Shown here: one piece after another, positions 1 to 11,068 of the stretch | Numbering within the stretch: position 1 is the first letter of the stretch | Layout: each line of letters opens with the position of its first letter | Assembly (NCBI GenBank): GCA_003116875.1 | Contig: BCKT01000010.1 | Location: forward strand, 806,001 to 870,000 | DNA: 64,000 nt | DNA from: Takashimella koratensis | Lineage: Eukaryota; Basidiomycota; Tremellomycetes; Trichosporonales; Tetragoniomycetaceae | Reading direction: 5' to 3' | Position numbers and translations under genes: made by a program | Notes under the pieces: model-generated | Told to the model about the DNA's origin: nothing | What the model saw: the letters and a program-made list of their open reading frames with translations, nothing else | Databases searched by the model: none

Positions 1-404
1 AGGAAGAGCGCTTTCAATGCCAACATGGCAAGTATTCCCAACGATAACCCGAATGTTCCCCCCTGACTGTGGTTCAGATGGCACGAGGAGCGATCAGCAA
101 CGACGCAGGACAGTTCGCCAAGGATCTCGTATGTGTGGCAGTGAGGAAAACGCCTGACCCACACAGAAACGCAAGTGGCTCATGGCCGAGTTCAAAGAAG
201 GCGATGTCGTTCTGCACAACCCCTATATCATTCATGGCGCCTGCGTCAATACCACCGAGCACGTCATGTTGCATACGGACACTCGATACGTCAATCCTGC
301 GGATGGATTTGACAAACGCTGGAACGTGTTCTGGGACCGTAAGTCTCGAGTCATTTAACTTCAGATCAACGCTGATTTCTTTAGCCAACAACGACGTCAC
401 GTAG
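1..404 (+). CDS. Phytanoyl-CoA dioxygenase family protein, 3' end (partial)
   Basis: The gene enters from the left edge. I read exons 1-27, 78-128, 167-338 and 385-404, ending at TAG. The joined frame runs RKSAFNANM, then MARGAISNDAGQFAKDL, then a core with GDVVLHNPYIIHGA and DTRYVNP, and ends DPNNDVT. The GDVV..N..IIHGA block is the C-terminal part of the double-stranded beta-helix of Fe(II)/2-oxoglutarate oxygenases of the PhyH type; its His is the distal iron ligand. The HxD motif would lie to the left of the window. The first intron (28-77) starts with GC rather than GT; the others are GT-AG. No substrate can be named. The family also includes fungal secondary-metabolism oxygenases. It lies 757 bp from the 3' end of the MFS gene and converges with it. 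Confidence 0.8.
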
Positions 405-1160
405 GTTCTCATTGTTGCGCATTGGGGAAAGCTGACAGATATAGGGATCCATCTCTCAAGAAATGAGTCAACGGACTTGGTGGACCACGTTGTTTTGGGA
501 CTGTAAAGGTTTTGTTCAATGATATTCTAGCCGCTGCGTTATGAATCACTGTGCAAGACTCGGGCGGTACTACTTTGACAAGGATGTCTGGAGATCTACG
601 TAGTCTCCTGGAGTGCCATCAATCTCTTGGTGTCGAACAGAAGCCTCGTTACTAAGCAAAGTCAAACTGTGGTAGCGGTAGCACTCTGATAGGTCTGGCT
701 TGACAATCGCTTGCAGAACTGAATGACAAGATACTCATTTGACGAAGAGGCGTTTATCTATCCACGAGATGGTGATGCATATACGCTCCTCGTCTCATGT
801 CTTAGCGTGGCTTGTTGAATCGTTAACAAGATTACGACCTACGACAAACCTCTGCTCGTTTAACGGTGCTATGGTCACGTTCACAAACAGGCGTTGCCCT
901 GCGATGGACTCCAATCTGTACTGTATGCCTTACTGAGGAGACTGTCACTCGATCACGTACACATCAGGACAGGTAAAACATTGACTACTGCAATTGCATC
1001 TTCATCAAGCGGCTAGTGTACGGCCTCTATCTGAGCTTTCCGAGAGTCACTGTCACTTATGGAACCCAGCCAAGGACACCCATCTCCCAGCGCTCAGTAC
1101 AGGTACACAAAGCTGCGATGCGATCAGCGAATGGATTCCTTTCAGCGTCTCATAATCAAC
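405..1160. other. Intergenic, convergent 3' ends
   Basis: This 756-bp stretch lies between the stop codons of the partial dioxygenase and the MFS carrier. It is less GC-rich than its neighbours. A 65-codon frame at 739-936 has no recognisable domain. I see no tRNA, repeat or further exon. Confidence 0.5.
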
Positions 1161-3005
1161 TCACTTAGGGTTCTGCTTGTCAGTCATGTCGGCAAAGGCC
1201 GTATCGTTGAAAGAGATCTGTGCAACCTCCCCGCTCGCAAGCCGACGCTGCTTCTTCTTGTTCTCCCAGATGAAAGCGTAGCGGAAAGCGATGAAGAGAC
1301 CGAGCTCGAGGCAGTTGGCAACCAAGAGAGAGCCAATGCCAAGGTGATAAGTGGGAGCCTGCGTAGTGAGGTAGAACTTGATGTTAGCAAGATTTGCAAG
1401 TCGAGACTCACGAATGGTGAAATAATGTTCCCGATGCAAGCGCCAAACCAGATGGTTCCGGAAACCAACATCTTCTTGGTCTGACCGGCAGTGTTCGAGG
1501 TGATGACGGAAAGGAAGATGACAAACGACGCCTGGTACGAGCCGGTCAGGTAGAAGCAGATAAGTCGGCCAACATAAGCGTCCACGGGAGCGAGCAGGAA
1601 GCCCAAAGCACCGGCAATGGTCGGTAGCATGAAAAGCCCGGATACGATAGTTCGCGAGTTGTTCGGGAGGCGTTCGTTGATGAACGCTCCAAGAGCAATC
1701 CAGATGACGACCAGCATTCCCTGGGGGATACCCAAAAGGGAAGTCTTCAAGGTGTCACCCTTGACAAGGCCCTTGATGACCAACGTCGAGAAGTTGGAGA
1801 TGCCGCCGTTGGCTGAGTAAGATCAGTAACCCGATCACGGGGGAGTAGTCTGACCAGGACTCACGAATGTTACAGATGCAGCCGAGAGCCAGGTACATCC
1901 ACGTCTTGTAGTCGAGAACAGTTTCTTTGACTTGGTCCCACTTGATGTGTCGGTGCTCGATACCGGTCTGGCTCTTACGCATACGGCCGACAATCATGAC
2001 TTTTTCGTCGTGAGTGAAGCCGAGGAAAGTTGTCGGCGAGTTGGGCAGGAGGAAGAACATGAGGACAGCCCAGGAGGCGGAGAGCGCACCGACGATGATG
2101 AACTCGTAGCGCCACGAAGAGAGAGAGCCCTGAATGTGACCGATCGCGTAGCCGAGCATACCACCGCCAGCAACACCAAGACCGTTGAACGCGTACCAAG
2201 CGGAGATGCGAGACGGCTGTTCCTCGCGAGTGTAGTACATTGACGTGATGAGCATGAACCTGAGGTCAGCGGGATACGCACAACTGACTCACGCAGGATC
2301 AGCAATGGCCTCAAAGGCACCACCGAGAATTCGAAGAACCATCAAGCTGGCAAAGTTCTGGACCACCGCTTGGATCATAAGGAGAGAACTCCACATGAAG
2401 ATGTTCGCGGCAAGGTAGTATGCAGGGGGAAGACGCTGCATGATCAAGTTGGAAGGGATCGCCCAGATGAGCCAACCGAAGTAGAAGGCGCTGGACAGCC
2501 AGCTGCGCGCAATTGCGTCAATATTGTCATGTAGTGTCCTAGTACGTTATGTCACACACCTGTACTGGGTTCCAACGAGTTTAAGGTCCGTCTGAAGCCC
2601 ATAGATGGCGGCGTACGACAGGGTGGTCTTATCGGTGTACTGGCAAGGTCAGCTGTGGTGGTAGGGTATACTTACGTAGAAGAAGTAGCAGACACCCAGA
2701 AGTGGCAGGATGCGCATGTCGAGTTTGCTGCTTGGCGGTCAGCATTGCGTGCGAGGGTAGATGAAGGCGTGGGAAAGTACGATCAAGCATTTGACCAATT
2801 GGTTCAAAGGCGTGCTTATCAAGACTCACCGCTTAAGCCTCTTCTCTGCGTCCTTGGGGATCGAGTCGTCGGTGCCATACTTCTCGAGTGCCTCGTAGTA
2901 GATCGCGGCGTGCTTGGCATTGATCGCCGGCGAGACTTCAACGCCCTGGGTGTCTTCGACCGCTTCGATCTCTCCAGTAGACTTCTTCAGTTCAAGTTCG
3001 GCCAT
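1161..3005 (-). CDS. MFS transporter, anion:cation symporter (allantoate permease-like) family
   Basis: Seven exons: 2830-3005, 2676-2727, 2560-2639, 2293-2502, 1865-2259, 1412-1812 and 1161-1376, encoding 509 aa with all phases consistent. The hydrophilic N-terminus (about 60 aa) leads into LDMRILPLLGVCYFFY and a D-K-T-T-L-S-Y stretch, the typical first helix and loop of the ACS family (Dal5/Tna1-like carriers of organic anions). Later hydrophobic blocks such as WLSSAFYFGWLIWAIPSN and FNGLGVAGGGMLGYAIG fit the 12-helix fold. The C-terminus is short and basic. It would import an anionic small molecule across the plasma membrane; allantoate, nicotinate, pantothenate and similar acids are all possible. 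It is divergent from the second dioxygenase across a 309-bp promoter, so the two may be co-regulated. Several introns are only 33-36 bp. Confidence 0.88.
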
Positions 3006-3314
3006 GGTGGGGGGGCTTGGGAGGTGACTTGAGGTCAGATGGGGGGTCTGGGAAGAGGGGGGAATGCGCTATAATATACCCGGTGACCCCGCGCGTTGCC
3101 GCGTGTTAACGGGGGACCCCGCGAGCCCCGCTGCCGGCCCGGGTGATTTGCGAAAGGAACGATCCGGAGTCCGGGGAAGTATGACAACCGCGGTCCGCGG
3201 CTGACTTCCTCGGAACGCGCTGTGGCTCCCCAGGTCAACATGCATGTCCGCGATACTTAACACGCCGCTCGAGCGGACTTGGTGTTCGTTCACAACCTCG
3301 CTCAACCCTTCACG
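3006..3314. promoter_or_regulatory. Divergent promoter between MFS carrier and dioxygenase
   Basis: This 309-bp gap separates two start codons. A TATA-like word (tataatata) lies at 3070-3078, about 65 bp before the carrier start. CGG/CCG triplets are frequent: ccggagtccgg near 3162 and ccgcggtccgcgg near 3188. The word cgcggtccg (3189-3197) recurs in the promoter at 6825-6833. Such triplets are what Zn2Cys6 regulators bind, and one is encoded next door. The functional link is inference. Confidence 0.5.
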
Positions 3315-4200
3315 ATGACCATCACCACCTTCACCCAACTCGAAAGCACCGGTCTTGGCCCCGAGGCGCGCCAGCTCTACCAAGACAAGGGCATCATCGC
3401 CGTCCGCCAGCTCATATCGCCAGACGAGATCGCTCATATTCGAAAAGAGTTCACCGATCACGTCGAAGCCAACGAGAAGATTGTTTGGATCGTCGACGGA
3501 CGCAAGATTGACGAGAATATCCCAGATGACGACATCCTTAAACGTTACCCCCGCTACTCGATGCCCCACCGCCACGAGGAGATGGTTTGCGGCCAGATCG
3601 CACGTAGCCTCATCACCGACGATCGCATCTTTGATATTGCCGAGAACCTGATCGGTACCACCTACGCCGCCCAGTCGATGTTCTACTTCAAGCCCCCCAC
3701 TGCTCGAGGCCAAGCACTCCACCAGGACAACTTCTTCCTCCAGGCTCATCCCGAGACCTGCCTCGCTGCTTGGATCGCTGTCGATGATGCGGACGCTGCG
3801 AACGGCGGGTTGGAGGTGGTTCCCGGTTCTCACGTCTACGACCTTGTTTGTCCCGAGGATGCCGATCCGAAACTTTCATTCCAGTCGCAGGGTCTTCGCC
3901 TCCCACCCAACGCCAACAAAGTCCAAAGCGATCTCAAGGCCGGCGACGTCCTCTTCTTCCACGGTAGCTTAGTCCACGGTTCGCTCCCTAACACCACGTC
4001 TGATCGATTCCGTCGAGTAAGTCGTACTCATGACAAGAACTGACATGCAGTCCCTCATCTTCCACTACGTCCCTAAAGCCAGCAAAGAAGTCGCCCGCTT
4101 CTATCAGCCCCTGCTGTCTCGTGACGGCAAGGAGATCCGCATCGAGGAGTCTATCAAGGGCGGTGAATGTGGGACGGCGTGGGCGACTGGCGCTGCTTGA
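3315..4200 (+). CDS. Phytanoyl-CoA dioxygenase family protein
   Basis: Two exons, 3315-4016 and 4051-4200, give 283 aa. The start is the ATG at 3315 just upstream of the conserved N-terminal helix; an in-frame non-ATG extension upstream is unlikely. The protein shows the PhyH pattern: GQALHQDNFF holds the HxD iron ligands, AAWIAVDDAD and NGGLEVVPGSH form the core strands, and GDVLFFHGSLVHGS holds the distal His, followed by an R six to ten residues after the intron junction region. It is therefore a predicted Fe(II)/2-oxoglutarate-dependent oxygenase. The substrate is unknown. It is the second PhyH member within 4.2 kb. The single intron is 34 bp. It is divergent from the MFS carrier and converges with the Zn2Cys6 regulator. 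Confidence 0.9.
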
Positions 4201-4448
4201 TCTGTACAATGTAGTAGGCATGCATGGTTGGATGCGAGTCATGGTTGTTTGTACAAGGGTCTGTTTTGTAACGATCAGTTTGACCCAAAGTTGGAAAGAT
4301 CTCCAAGCAGAGTGTTGAAGTCTGAGGATTATCAGCATTCGGTGACTAGACTGTGCTCACCTGAATCCGCAAAGTGCACGCCGGGCACAGACGACCCTGT
4401 GGCAAACGCCGGCGAGCTACGGCATTAGCACGTTGCGATCTCTTGCAC

Positions 4449-6773
4449 TCACTCAGAGGTAGGAGCTATAGAATCGGGTAAGATCCCAGTCAGGTTCGAG
4501 ATATCCCAGAAGTTGTCAAATGCGAAATCGGTGCCGCTGGATCCAAGAGGATCCTGCATGGAAGAGAAGTAGTCAATAGCCGATAGCAAATCTTGGCTGG
4601 GCTCCAGAGGGAGAGATTGAGCCGAATTGGGTTGCTCGTCCGTTGGAGGGGCGGCTTTGGTCTTTGTCTTCTCTCCAGAGCGATGAAGCAGCCTGGTCAG
4701 AGCCCTCGACAATCGATGCGATCCACAGTCGGCCAAGATGCGAACCAGCGTCTCGACGTCCTTGACGGTGGCGCGCCGATCGAGGCGATCCGGGAAGAGT
4801 CGGCATATCCGCAGTAGAAAACTCGCAGCAAACGCAGCGGAGATGTGGGTGTGTGGAATGGCGTATCGGATCCCTCGAGGATAGCTGGTACCTCGGATCA
4901 CAATATCCAAACAGGTCTGCGCGCTGCGTACCGCCCCTAGTGCCAAGATGTACTCCTCATCCGAGAGTCGGCGGAGGTCGGCTGGGTGAGATACGCCTCG
5001 CAGCGTTAGAGAGGTAGCAAAGAGCAGCGCATATTCCCGCTGAGTTCGGAGGGATTCGCGATAGTAACCTGTCGCCTCGAGATGGTACCGCTCCGCCATG
5101 ACCGCGTCGTAGTAGCTATACCAGCTTTCAATCTCAAACTTGACTTTTTGCAGCGTCTCCGCGAATCGATGCCCAATGATGGGCTCAGAGCTGTTGACCA
5201 ATCGGAGGTGCAAGGGAGTTCGTAGGCGCAAGAGCTCGACGAGGGCGATGAGTCGAACGTCGGAAGCGATGGCAAGTGGATGGTCGATAAAGCGCCGACA
5301 CTGGAGCATCGAGTCGTCGTCGTGGATGACTGGAGATCGACCATTACCAAAACTGAGTTGCCGGTCGTGAGAGTAGAGAGCGAACCATAATCGAGCTCCA
5401 ATAACGAGCTGTCGATCCTGCTCTCCTTTGGACTTGGCACCCATTCCTGTGGCGAGGAGTTTTGCGAACGCGTTGTTGATGCCCATGTCCGTTGCCAAGC
5501 GAATCGCATGCCCAGTCAGGAGCCAGCAGTTGCGATGGTATACCCCGACTGTGATGACCCCTTGAACATCCTCGAGGCGTCGTCGCTAAGATCAGCACCT
5601 TGCAAGACATGCCCACTCACCCGGCGGTCGAAGACGGTTCCAAGAACAAGCGCTTGAGCCAGGTGCATCGTGTTCCGCTGCGTGTCGCTCACTGCACCAG
5701 CACCATCCCTGACAATCGCAGCTACCGCAATGATCGTCGCCAACGACAGAGGCGACCTTGACCTTATCGAGTCCCAAGTATCAACCTTTTCGTCATGAAC
5801 TAGGACGAAATCGTTGCAGTGGGCAAAGAAGTACTCGTACAGCTGCTTTGCCTCGCCCTCGTCGATGATACCGAGCTTGACGATGTCGAGCTGAGCATCA
5901 CCGGCCGAGGCGATGACAGCGTGTAGCGCTGAGGTAAGCGCCGGGTTCGTCGGAGCCTCGGCCAGGGTTGCATCGCCTGTGACGTTGACATTTGCGAGTC
6001 CCTGCAGCTGACCTGCTGCCTCGAGCTCGTCGATATGGTCGTGAGATGCCGCGCGCGATTGTCCGTGCTCGTCTGCCATTGATCGAAGCTGACGAAATGG
6101 TGCAACGAGATGATCTGACGCCAACATGTCGTCTGCACGCGGGGGTGACGACGGCTCTGATCTACCCAGAGCAACGGCTTCATGGTCGTCCTCATCGTAT
6201 TGTCTATTGCTGTCAGCGCCATCTCGAGGATGGTGAATAGCTTACGGTTGCGAATAAATGGGAGGCTTAGGATGAGAAGGGCGGGGGAACTCGAGTGGTC
6301 GGGGATCACCATCGTCAAGTCTATCTGGTATTGGTTGTCGATATCGAGCAGCTACCCCTAGCTCGGACCGTAGAAGATCCAACTGTTCCTCGAGCATGAG
6401 CATGCGCCTGCTGTTAGCGAAGAATCTATCGCAAAACCTACCTTTTCGCCGCCCTCCAGTCCGACTGGCCTTCGGGCTCATGCACCCCCGGCGAGCTCGA
6501 CTCTACCGAATGAGTCCGTTTCGAGCGTCCCCACGACTCCCTCGGCCGGGTCCCATCCGTCACCTTTGCAATGATACATTCCAGTTTCAGATGTTGACAG
6601 CGACTACACGGTTCGTTTCCTTCGCGCATACACCGGACCTTCATCCGGCGACAATCATTGCAGGCGAGGCGGCTCCTGGTGAACGTTGCGCGATGGTGAC
6701 TACCCGATGGCTCCCGAGAGGACGGATCATCGGCGGCAGGTAGGCTACTGGTATCCCGAGGCTCTGTAGACAT
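4449..6773 (-). CDS. Zn2Cys6 transcription factor with fungal-specific TF domain
   Basis: Four exons: 6442-6773, 6246-6410, 5621-6209 and 4449-5585, encoding 740 aa. An ATG at 6773 opens a Ser/Pro-rich lead, then the binuclear cluster ACNDCRRMKVRC...CSRCQHLKLEC (C-x2-C-x6-C-x7-C-x2-C-x6-C, residues about 37-65). A short leucine-rich coiled coil (MLEEQLDLLRSEL) follows, as expected for a dimeric Gal4-type factor. The middle carries the fungal-specific TF homology region, including RNCWLLTGHAIRLATDMG, a recognisable core of that domain. The last 100 residues are acidic and Pro-rich, plausibly an activation region. Introns are 31, 36 and 35 bp. It is divergent from the isomerase gene (197-bp gap), so it is a good candidate for the local regulator of the block. 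Targets are inferred only from position. Confidence 0.9.
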
Positions 6774-6970
6774 GTCGACCGCGGTAGGGGGAGGTAATGG
6801 AGAGACATGGATTGGTCGTTATAGCGCGGTCCGACGGGTCACCTTGGACTGAATCGCGGCCCGCGATCTGGGAGCTACCCGCGGGCCGTGGCAGAGAGAC
6901 CCTGAAACCGTTGTTTGCCGAGATGTTTTGTAGCAGCAAGCATTGTAACAACTTGTCTACCTCGACAGCT
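6774..6970. promoter_or_regulatory. Divergent promoter between regulator and isomerase
   Basis: A 197-bp gap with GC-rich palindromes: cgcggcccgcg near 6855 and acccgcgggcc near 6880. It carries cgcggtccg at 6825-6833, the same 9-mer found in the 3006-3314 promoter. An in-frame ATG at 6797 could lengthen the isomerase by 58 residues, but that stretch looks like promoter, not protein. Confidence 0.45.
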
Positions 6971-8019
6971 ATGGACGTGCTCATGCTTAGGCCGACTTGG
7001 GGGGAGAGCGTTGAAGCCTGGCCTGCGTTCTTTGTCAAGTCTAAAGAGCTTGGTTATGGTGCGTGTTGTGTCGTCTGGAGCTGATGGCAGATGGGGTCGA
7101 ATTCCCTTTGTCCGCCGCTGGGCCGCCCGACACCCATCCAGAGTTGAGAGCCCGCTTGGACGAGTTGCAGCTCAAGAGGACAGTCATGTGAGTTACCCTA
7201 TAGCCTTTCTGACCCCAGTATCATGACCTCGTACATAGGATACGAAGGACCCCGACCTGTAGGCCCGACGGTGGAGGACCATCTCGCCGAGTACAGGATT
7301 ATCCTCGCCCAAGCGGCTATATTTGACCCGTATCTCATCAACGTCCAAGGCGGAACGTGAGTGTGCTGGGTGAGCGAAGCTGATTAGAAGCGACTGTTGG
7401 ACTCTCGAAGAGACGATTGAGTTCTATCGCGGGACACAAAAGATCGATGAGGAACTTGGGGTCGCTGGCAAAGTCTGTCACGAAACGCATCGAAAGCGAT
7501 GCCTCTTTCACCCCTATATCACCGCTCGCGTGCTAGACGCTGTTCCCAACCTCCGACTGACCGGTGACATCTCCCACTGGACGCTGGTCTGTGAACGGAT
7601 GTTGGACGCGACTGAGAGGGACAAGGCTGTCTTGGAGAAGGTCATCCCCTACGTAAGTGTAGCTACGGCTTGAGCTTACCCCACGAAGATCGCCCACTTG
7701 CACGTCAGGGTAGGGACCTCCCAGATTAGCCAGTGCCCAAACCCAAATGATCCAATCTACGAGCGAGAACGCCTGTTCTTCGAAGATCTCTGGAAGAAAG
7801 TCATTGACCACAGACGACGAACGGGTTGTGTGGTGACAACTGTCGTCCCGGAGTACGGGTACGTTTGAGAGCTTTCAAGGGCTGACAGCTTAGGCCGTAT
7901 CCTTACAAGGCAGCACACATCTCGACCTCTCACTTCGAGTTTGTCGATAGTGAGGCGGTACGTCTCCGTCGCGTATTGACTTAGTCTAGAGGGATGTCAA
8001 AGGGGATGACCATTTGTAG
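6971..8019 (+). CDS. Xylose isomerase-like TIM-barrel protein (sugar phosphate isomerase/epimerase family)
   Basis: Exons 6971-7058, 7091-7187, 7219-7356, 7388-7652, 7689-7858 and 7894-7957, with a probable last exon 7990-8019; about 283 aa. The start ATG is followed by DVLMLRPTWG. The barrel motifs are clear: GYDGVEFPLS across the first intron, INVQGG, HETHRKR and TGDISHW (metal and substrate ligands in this superfamily), HLHVRVG and EYGPYPY. The HETHR...DISHW pair is typical of bacterial and fungal members often found in sugar or polyol catabolism islands. The exact reaction is unknown. Introns of 31-36 bp are confirmed by frame continuity. The 3' end is uncertain: without the last intron the frame stops at 7984, giving V-R-L-R-R-V-L-T. 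Confidence 0.82.
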
Positions 8020-8222
8020 AGCCTATGCATTTTTGCGATGTTTGGACACGTTGTCTCGAGGCTTTGAAGACTGGAGTCGCCTGCATCGGGCCGAGGCTGG
8101 GTAGACCAAATCCAGGGCACCCGCGGATCGGCACCCAGCATGAGCAACTGGTCGTGTTCATATATTGGTCAGAGCTGCAACTCACTTGCCCAACGCGACT
8201 TCAAGACACTAAGGTACGAGGC

Positions 8223-9192
8223 ATGGGCCCTTTCGACGCAGTGCTCGAAGACAAGGTGATTGACAGAGAGGTCGGCACTCCACCCTTGTCGCTTCCTAGC
8301 ACGACGCAACCGCCAGTAAAGTTCGTTATCCCCGAGAGCTTGCGCCCCGCTGCCGCTGAGTTCTGTGGGACCCTGCTAGTCACACTCTTCGGTATCGCTT
8401 CGAACGCGTGAGTCTCACTTCGGTCTTGCACTGAACAGAGCCAATCCATCCTAGCGCAACCAGACCAGAGCGGGTTCCTTGAACTGCGGATGAGCTGGGG
8501 GATCGGCCTCATGCTGGGTATTCTGGTGGCACATGACGCCTCGGGTGCGCACCTGAACCCAGCGGTGACTTTGGCATTGGTCGCATATCGTGGCTTTCCT
8601 TGGAAGCGAGTACCAGTGTACATCGTATCGCAGGTGGCCGGAGCGTTTGTCGCTGGTGTTATCGCAATCGCCAACTACTATGAGCTTGTCAACAAAGTCG
8701 AGGGAGGTGGGGTACGGACTTTTGGTTCAGGCGTCTCGTCGGGCTCGGTGTTTGTGACTACGCCCCAGCCATACATGTCCAATATTGGTACGTCTAAGAT
8801 GGAGGCTTGGCTCATTCCCAGGCGCATTCTTCGACGAAGTGGTCGGCACCGCGCTACTATGTGTTGCAGTGTTCGCTGTGAATACTGGACAGCAGCCTCC
8901 GAGCTACGTCAAGGCTCTCCTACTGGGAGCCGCTCTTGTAGGAGTCAGCGGCTCATTCGGAATTCAGACTTCTTTCGCTCTCAATCCGGCTCGAGACTTT
9001 GGCCCTCGTATTGCTGCAACCATATTCGGATACCCGGCGTCGTTATGGACAGAGAGGAGCTGTTACTTTCTATACGGGGCCATTTGCGGTCCCATCTTGG
9101 GCTGCGTGATAGCCGGAGGCCTGTTCGAGCTATTACTCGGTCAAGGGATCAAGCTGCCTTCTTTCAGAAGCAGGCGTAGAGCAAAGATGTGA
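8223..9192 (+). CDS. Aquaglyceroporin (MIP family channel)
   Basis: Exons 8223-8407, 8441-8787 and 8822-9192, encoding 300 aa. Both half-helix motifs are present: SGAHLNPAVTLA and ALNPARDFGPR. The Asp after the second NPAR is the usual mark of glycerol-conducting members. The six helices can be followed, starting with AAEFCGTLLVTLFGIASNAQ. The splice after exon 1 uses the AG at 8439-8440; this gives A-Q-S-I-L-A-Q and keeps frame, while a nearby AG would give a stop. N- and C-termini are short, so there is no long regulatory tail like that of yeast Fps1. It lies downstream of the isomerase on the same strand and may serve polyol or water flux linked to the block. Introns are 33 and 34 bp. Confidence 0.92.
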
Positions 9193-9385
9193 CAAAGATC
9201 CTTGCCCTGGCCCCGGCAGAAAGCCCCGCAGATGTCGCATGTTTCGGCGCCGTCAACCGAGGAACCGGAACAAAGATCGGGCAGCCGTCGAGCGATTCTT
9301 GACTTAGATCCAAAGTGTTGTCCTTCATTTCCTCATCATCGACAGGTGCCCAGAGTCAGATTGCTCACTTACTTGGGCCCAGGCG

Positions 9386-10792
9386 ATGCTCAACCGCATA
9401 ATCGGACGGTTGGAGCAGCAGCGAGTCACCTGTGGTCGTTTGCCGATCATCCCAACCCCTTCCGGAACCACGCCCTCGTTCTCGAAACTCCGCTTATCGC
9501 GCAGCGTCGCATCCACATTGCACTCTCGTATTCGGTCGACGCCTTCGAACTCTACTGGGGCTGCGTCACGCCCTTACGCGTCACGGAGTGCAGCATCTTC
9601 TCGCCCACAGCCTGTTGATGTCGCGTATGACGAGATCAAGCCCAACGAGCTCCGATGGCCAAATCAGAATATGGTGATATGCCATGGTCTCTTGTGAGCA
9701 TCGTCTGGGGTTTGATTAGTGCTTCTCATCGGGCTGACACTACTGATCACTTGCTACTCGGATCACCAGTGGGTCCAAAAGTAACTGGCGCCGCCAAGCG
9801 CGTCGACTTGCTGACTCGCTTGGCATGACTGTTTACACGCTCGTGAGCCCCAAGGCTACCTGTCGTAGACCTTCCCTGATCCCTTTCGGCACAGGACATG
9901 CGGAACCACGGTCGATCGCCTCACGCTACTCCCCATACATCGCTAGCCATGGCCCAGGATATCGCTGCTTTCTTTCGCAGCAGGGGGTTGAGTCAGGGTG
10001 TCCACCTCGTTGGTCATAGCATGTGAGTGGATGCAGGAGCTGAGGATCCATTCGCTTAGCTCGTCGACCAGGGCAGAGGCTGACTCTTGGTACGACAGGG
10101 GAGCCAAGTCATCAATGACGCTTGCCCTCGATCCCAGTCTCAGTGCTCCCCTCAGCAGCCTCACTGTCGTTGACATGGCACCGACCACCGAGCCCATCGA
10201 GCCACAGTACGTCTCGCTAACAAGATGCTGCTTGCTGACGCTGTAGGTATGCCGACTACGCGCGGGGGATGATGGAAGTTGAAGCAGCCAAAGTATCCAC
10301 CCGATTGGAAGCGGAAAAGATTCTCGAGAAGTATGAACCAGTGAGTGGTGGCATACGTATGACTGGCTGGCAGCCTGCCGATTGGATTGGCAGTCAGGCT
10401 GAATGTCTGCTCTCACTCCGCCGTTGTCGTAGCTGGCTTCGACGCGACAATTCCTCTTGACCAACGCCATGACCACACGCAACTCTAGCAGCTCTTCTCC
10501 TTGCATCCGATTCCGCTGTGCTCTTCAAACCCTAGCCGATGCGATCCCAACCCTCGGCGAGTTCCCATACACTCATGACCCGCCAGAGGACCCTCCTCGA
10601 CGTTGGTCAGGTCCTACCCTTTTCCTACGTGGGGGACAGAGTGAGTATGTTACGTCGGCAAATCTCCCGGCCGCACGGGCGTTCTTTCCTAATATGAAGC
10701 TTGTGACCATTGACAAAGCTGGACACTGGGTACATGCCGAGGCTCCGGACGAGACAACGGATGCGATCGAAAGATTTAGCAGGGCTTTGTGA
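9386..10792 (+). CDS. IMO32: Alpha/beta hydrolase, ABHD11/IMO32-like, mitochondrial
   Basis: Exons 9386-9693, 9770-9842, 9895-10022, 10099-10206, 10247-10340 and 10433-10792, giving 356 aa. The N-terminal 80 residues are rich in Arg and Ser with almost no acidic residues, as in a mitochondrial presequence. The hydrolase core has HGLFGSKSNW (oxyanion region), DMRNHGRSPH, and the nucleophile elbow VGHSMGAKSSM (Ser in GHSMG) followed by VVDMAP. The end shows LFLRGGQSEYV (acid region) and DKAGHWVHAE, where the His completes the triad. This is the ABHD11/Imo32 pattern. ABHD11 protects lipoyl-dependent dehydrogenases in mammals; that role here is inference. Introns are 40-92 bp, longer than those in the preceding block. 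Confidence 0.9.
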
Positions 10793-11068
10793 CGTCTCTT
10801 GTGGACACCGTTTCATGAGTCTTTACGGCGTGTGCCCTCAGTACAGCAGTATCATATGGAGTAAAATCCTAGAGCACAATGTTATTCTCTTCGCTTGACT
10901 CTCACTTGTCTACTAACGATTGCACCACCTTGACCAGCATCGATTGTCTGGGTGTCTGTGACGATTCCTCGAGTCCCCGAAATATCCATGTTTTGCACAT
11001 TCTGTACGGCGTGAGCTTTTTCCAGTCGCCGCCGCCAACTAACCCATGACGAGTCGAAAGATGCATGT

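Noticed and set aside
6797..6970. N-terminal extension of the isomerase from the ATG at 6797
   Set aside because: The 58 residues are not barrel-like and would cover most of the 197-bp divergent promoter; the ATG at 6971 directly precedes the conserved first strand.
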